From the NCBI GenBank assembly GCA_947492105.1, contig CANLMN010000009.1, positions 87,200 through 151,199 of the forward strand: a stretch of DNA of 64,000 nucleotides. The letters are read 5' to 3'. The DNA comes from an uncultured Aquimarina sp. Lineage in GTDB: Bacteria; Bacteroidota; Bacteroidia; Flavobacteriales; Flavobacteriaceae. Shown here one piece after another: positions 63,874 through 64,000 of this stretch. How positions within the stretch are numbered: the stretch's first letter is position 1; each line of letters begins with the position of its first letter. Both the position numbers and the translations under genes were made by a program. The notes beneath the pieces are model-generated. The model had not been told where the DNA came from. It ran no database searches and saw only the letters and a program-made list of their open reading frames with translations.

Positions 63874-64000
63874 TCAGGCAGCATTTCTGGTTAGAAATTG
63901 ATATTTGAGTTGCCTTTGGTAATTTTTCTTTTCCCTTAGATTTTTGATTTCATCCATTACGAATTTGATAAATTTTAACCAATAGTGCGCCACCTCAGCC
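63874..64000 (-). CDS. Partial reading frame at the window edge, probable transposase C-terminus
   Basis: On the minus strand the frame reads HYWLKFIKFVMDEIKNLREK and ends YQFLTRNAA at a stop at 63874; the 5' part lies outside the window. The basic helical tail followed within 15 bp by AGTTTTTCAGCAGATCC looks like the end of an insertion sequence with its terminal inverted repeat. The family cannot be named from 42 residues. Confidence 0.4.
   Translation of the reverse strand, partial: AEVAHYWLKFIKFVMDEIKNLREKKNYQRQLKYQFLTRNAA

Overview
The window comes from an AT-rich Bacteroidota genome, most likely a marine Flavobacteriia such as an Aquimarina-like species; the genus is a guess. The signs are type IX secretion C-terminal sorting domains on two polysaccharide-degrading enzymes, many short lipoproteins, -7 boxes of the TAnnTTTG type, weak ribosome binding sites, and a complete Bacteroidota-type (subtype iii) type VI secretion system (T6SS). 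No rRNA, tRNA or CRISPR array was seen.

Region 1 (1-27.9 kb, all minus strand) is the T6SS island. Read 5' to 3' from about 27.9 kb, the structural operon is tssB, tssC, a 574-bp gap with a hairpin, tssE, tssF, clpV/tssH, tssG, tssN, tssK, two single-pass coiled-coil proteins (TssO/P-like), a PKD-domain membrane protein, tssR, and a winged-helix-like membrane protein. TssA, TssJ, TssL and TssM are absent, as expected for subtype iii, where TssN-R replace them. After an 850-bp gap come hcp (tssD), a probable secreted zinc metalloprotease with a metzincin signature, a lipoprotein that may be its immunity protein, and three decayed genes: a membrane protein, an L,D-transpeptidase-like domain protein and a lipoprotein. 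Next come a small orphan protein, vgrG, a TPR protein that may be an effector-loading adaptor, a PAAR-like spike tip, an Rhs polymorphic toxin with a C-terminal HNH-like tail, and its immunity protein at the left edge.

Region 2 (28-41 kb) is mixed core genome: yajC, a DUF1573 lipoprotein and nusB (minus), a divergent MsbA-like ABC exporter, a DUF3276 PUR-alpha-like protein, a thioredoxin-like protein, a DUF2007 protein, a T9SS-secreted alginate-lyase-family enzyme, an ABC transporter permease and a lipoprotein. Long gene-free stretches (33.7-34.9 kb, 38.7-40.3 kb) hold dispersed palindromic repeats and three hairpin/U-tract units that look like small RNAs.

Region 3 (41.4-48.5 kb, plus strand) is a glycogen cluster: glgA, glgC, glgB and a GH31 alpha-glucosidase, closed by a strong bidirectional terminator.

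Region 4 (48.7-64 kb) holds a SulP transporter, a second alginate-lyase-family lipoprotein, a divergent NUDIX/pyrE pair with only 7 bp between start codons, an SRPBCC protein, a polysaccharide flippase, a metallo-beta-lactamase-fold hydrolase, a conserved protein of unknown role, a DUF2071 protein, a rhomboid protease, a lipid A-type acyltransferase, a T9SS-secreted GH5 glycanase, and a probable transposase fragment at the right edge. Four dispersed repeat families (A-D) occur only between genes.
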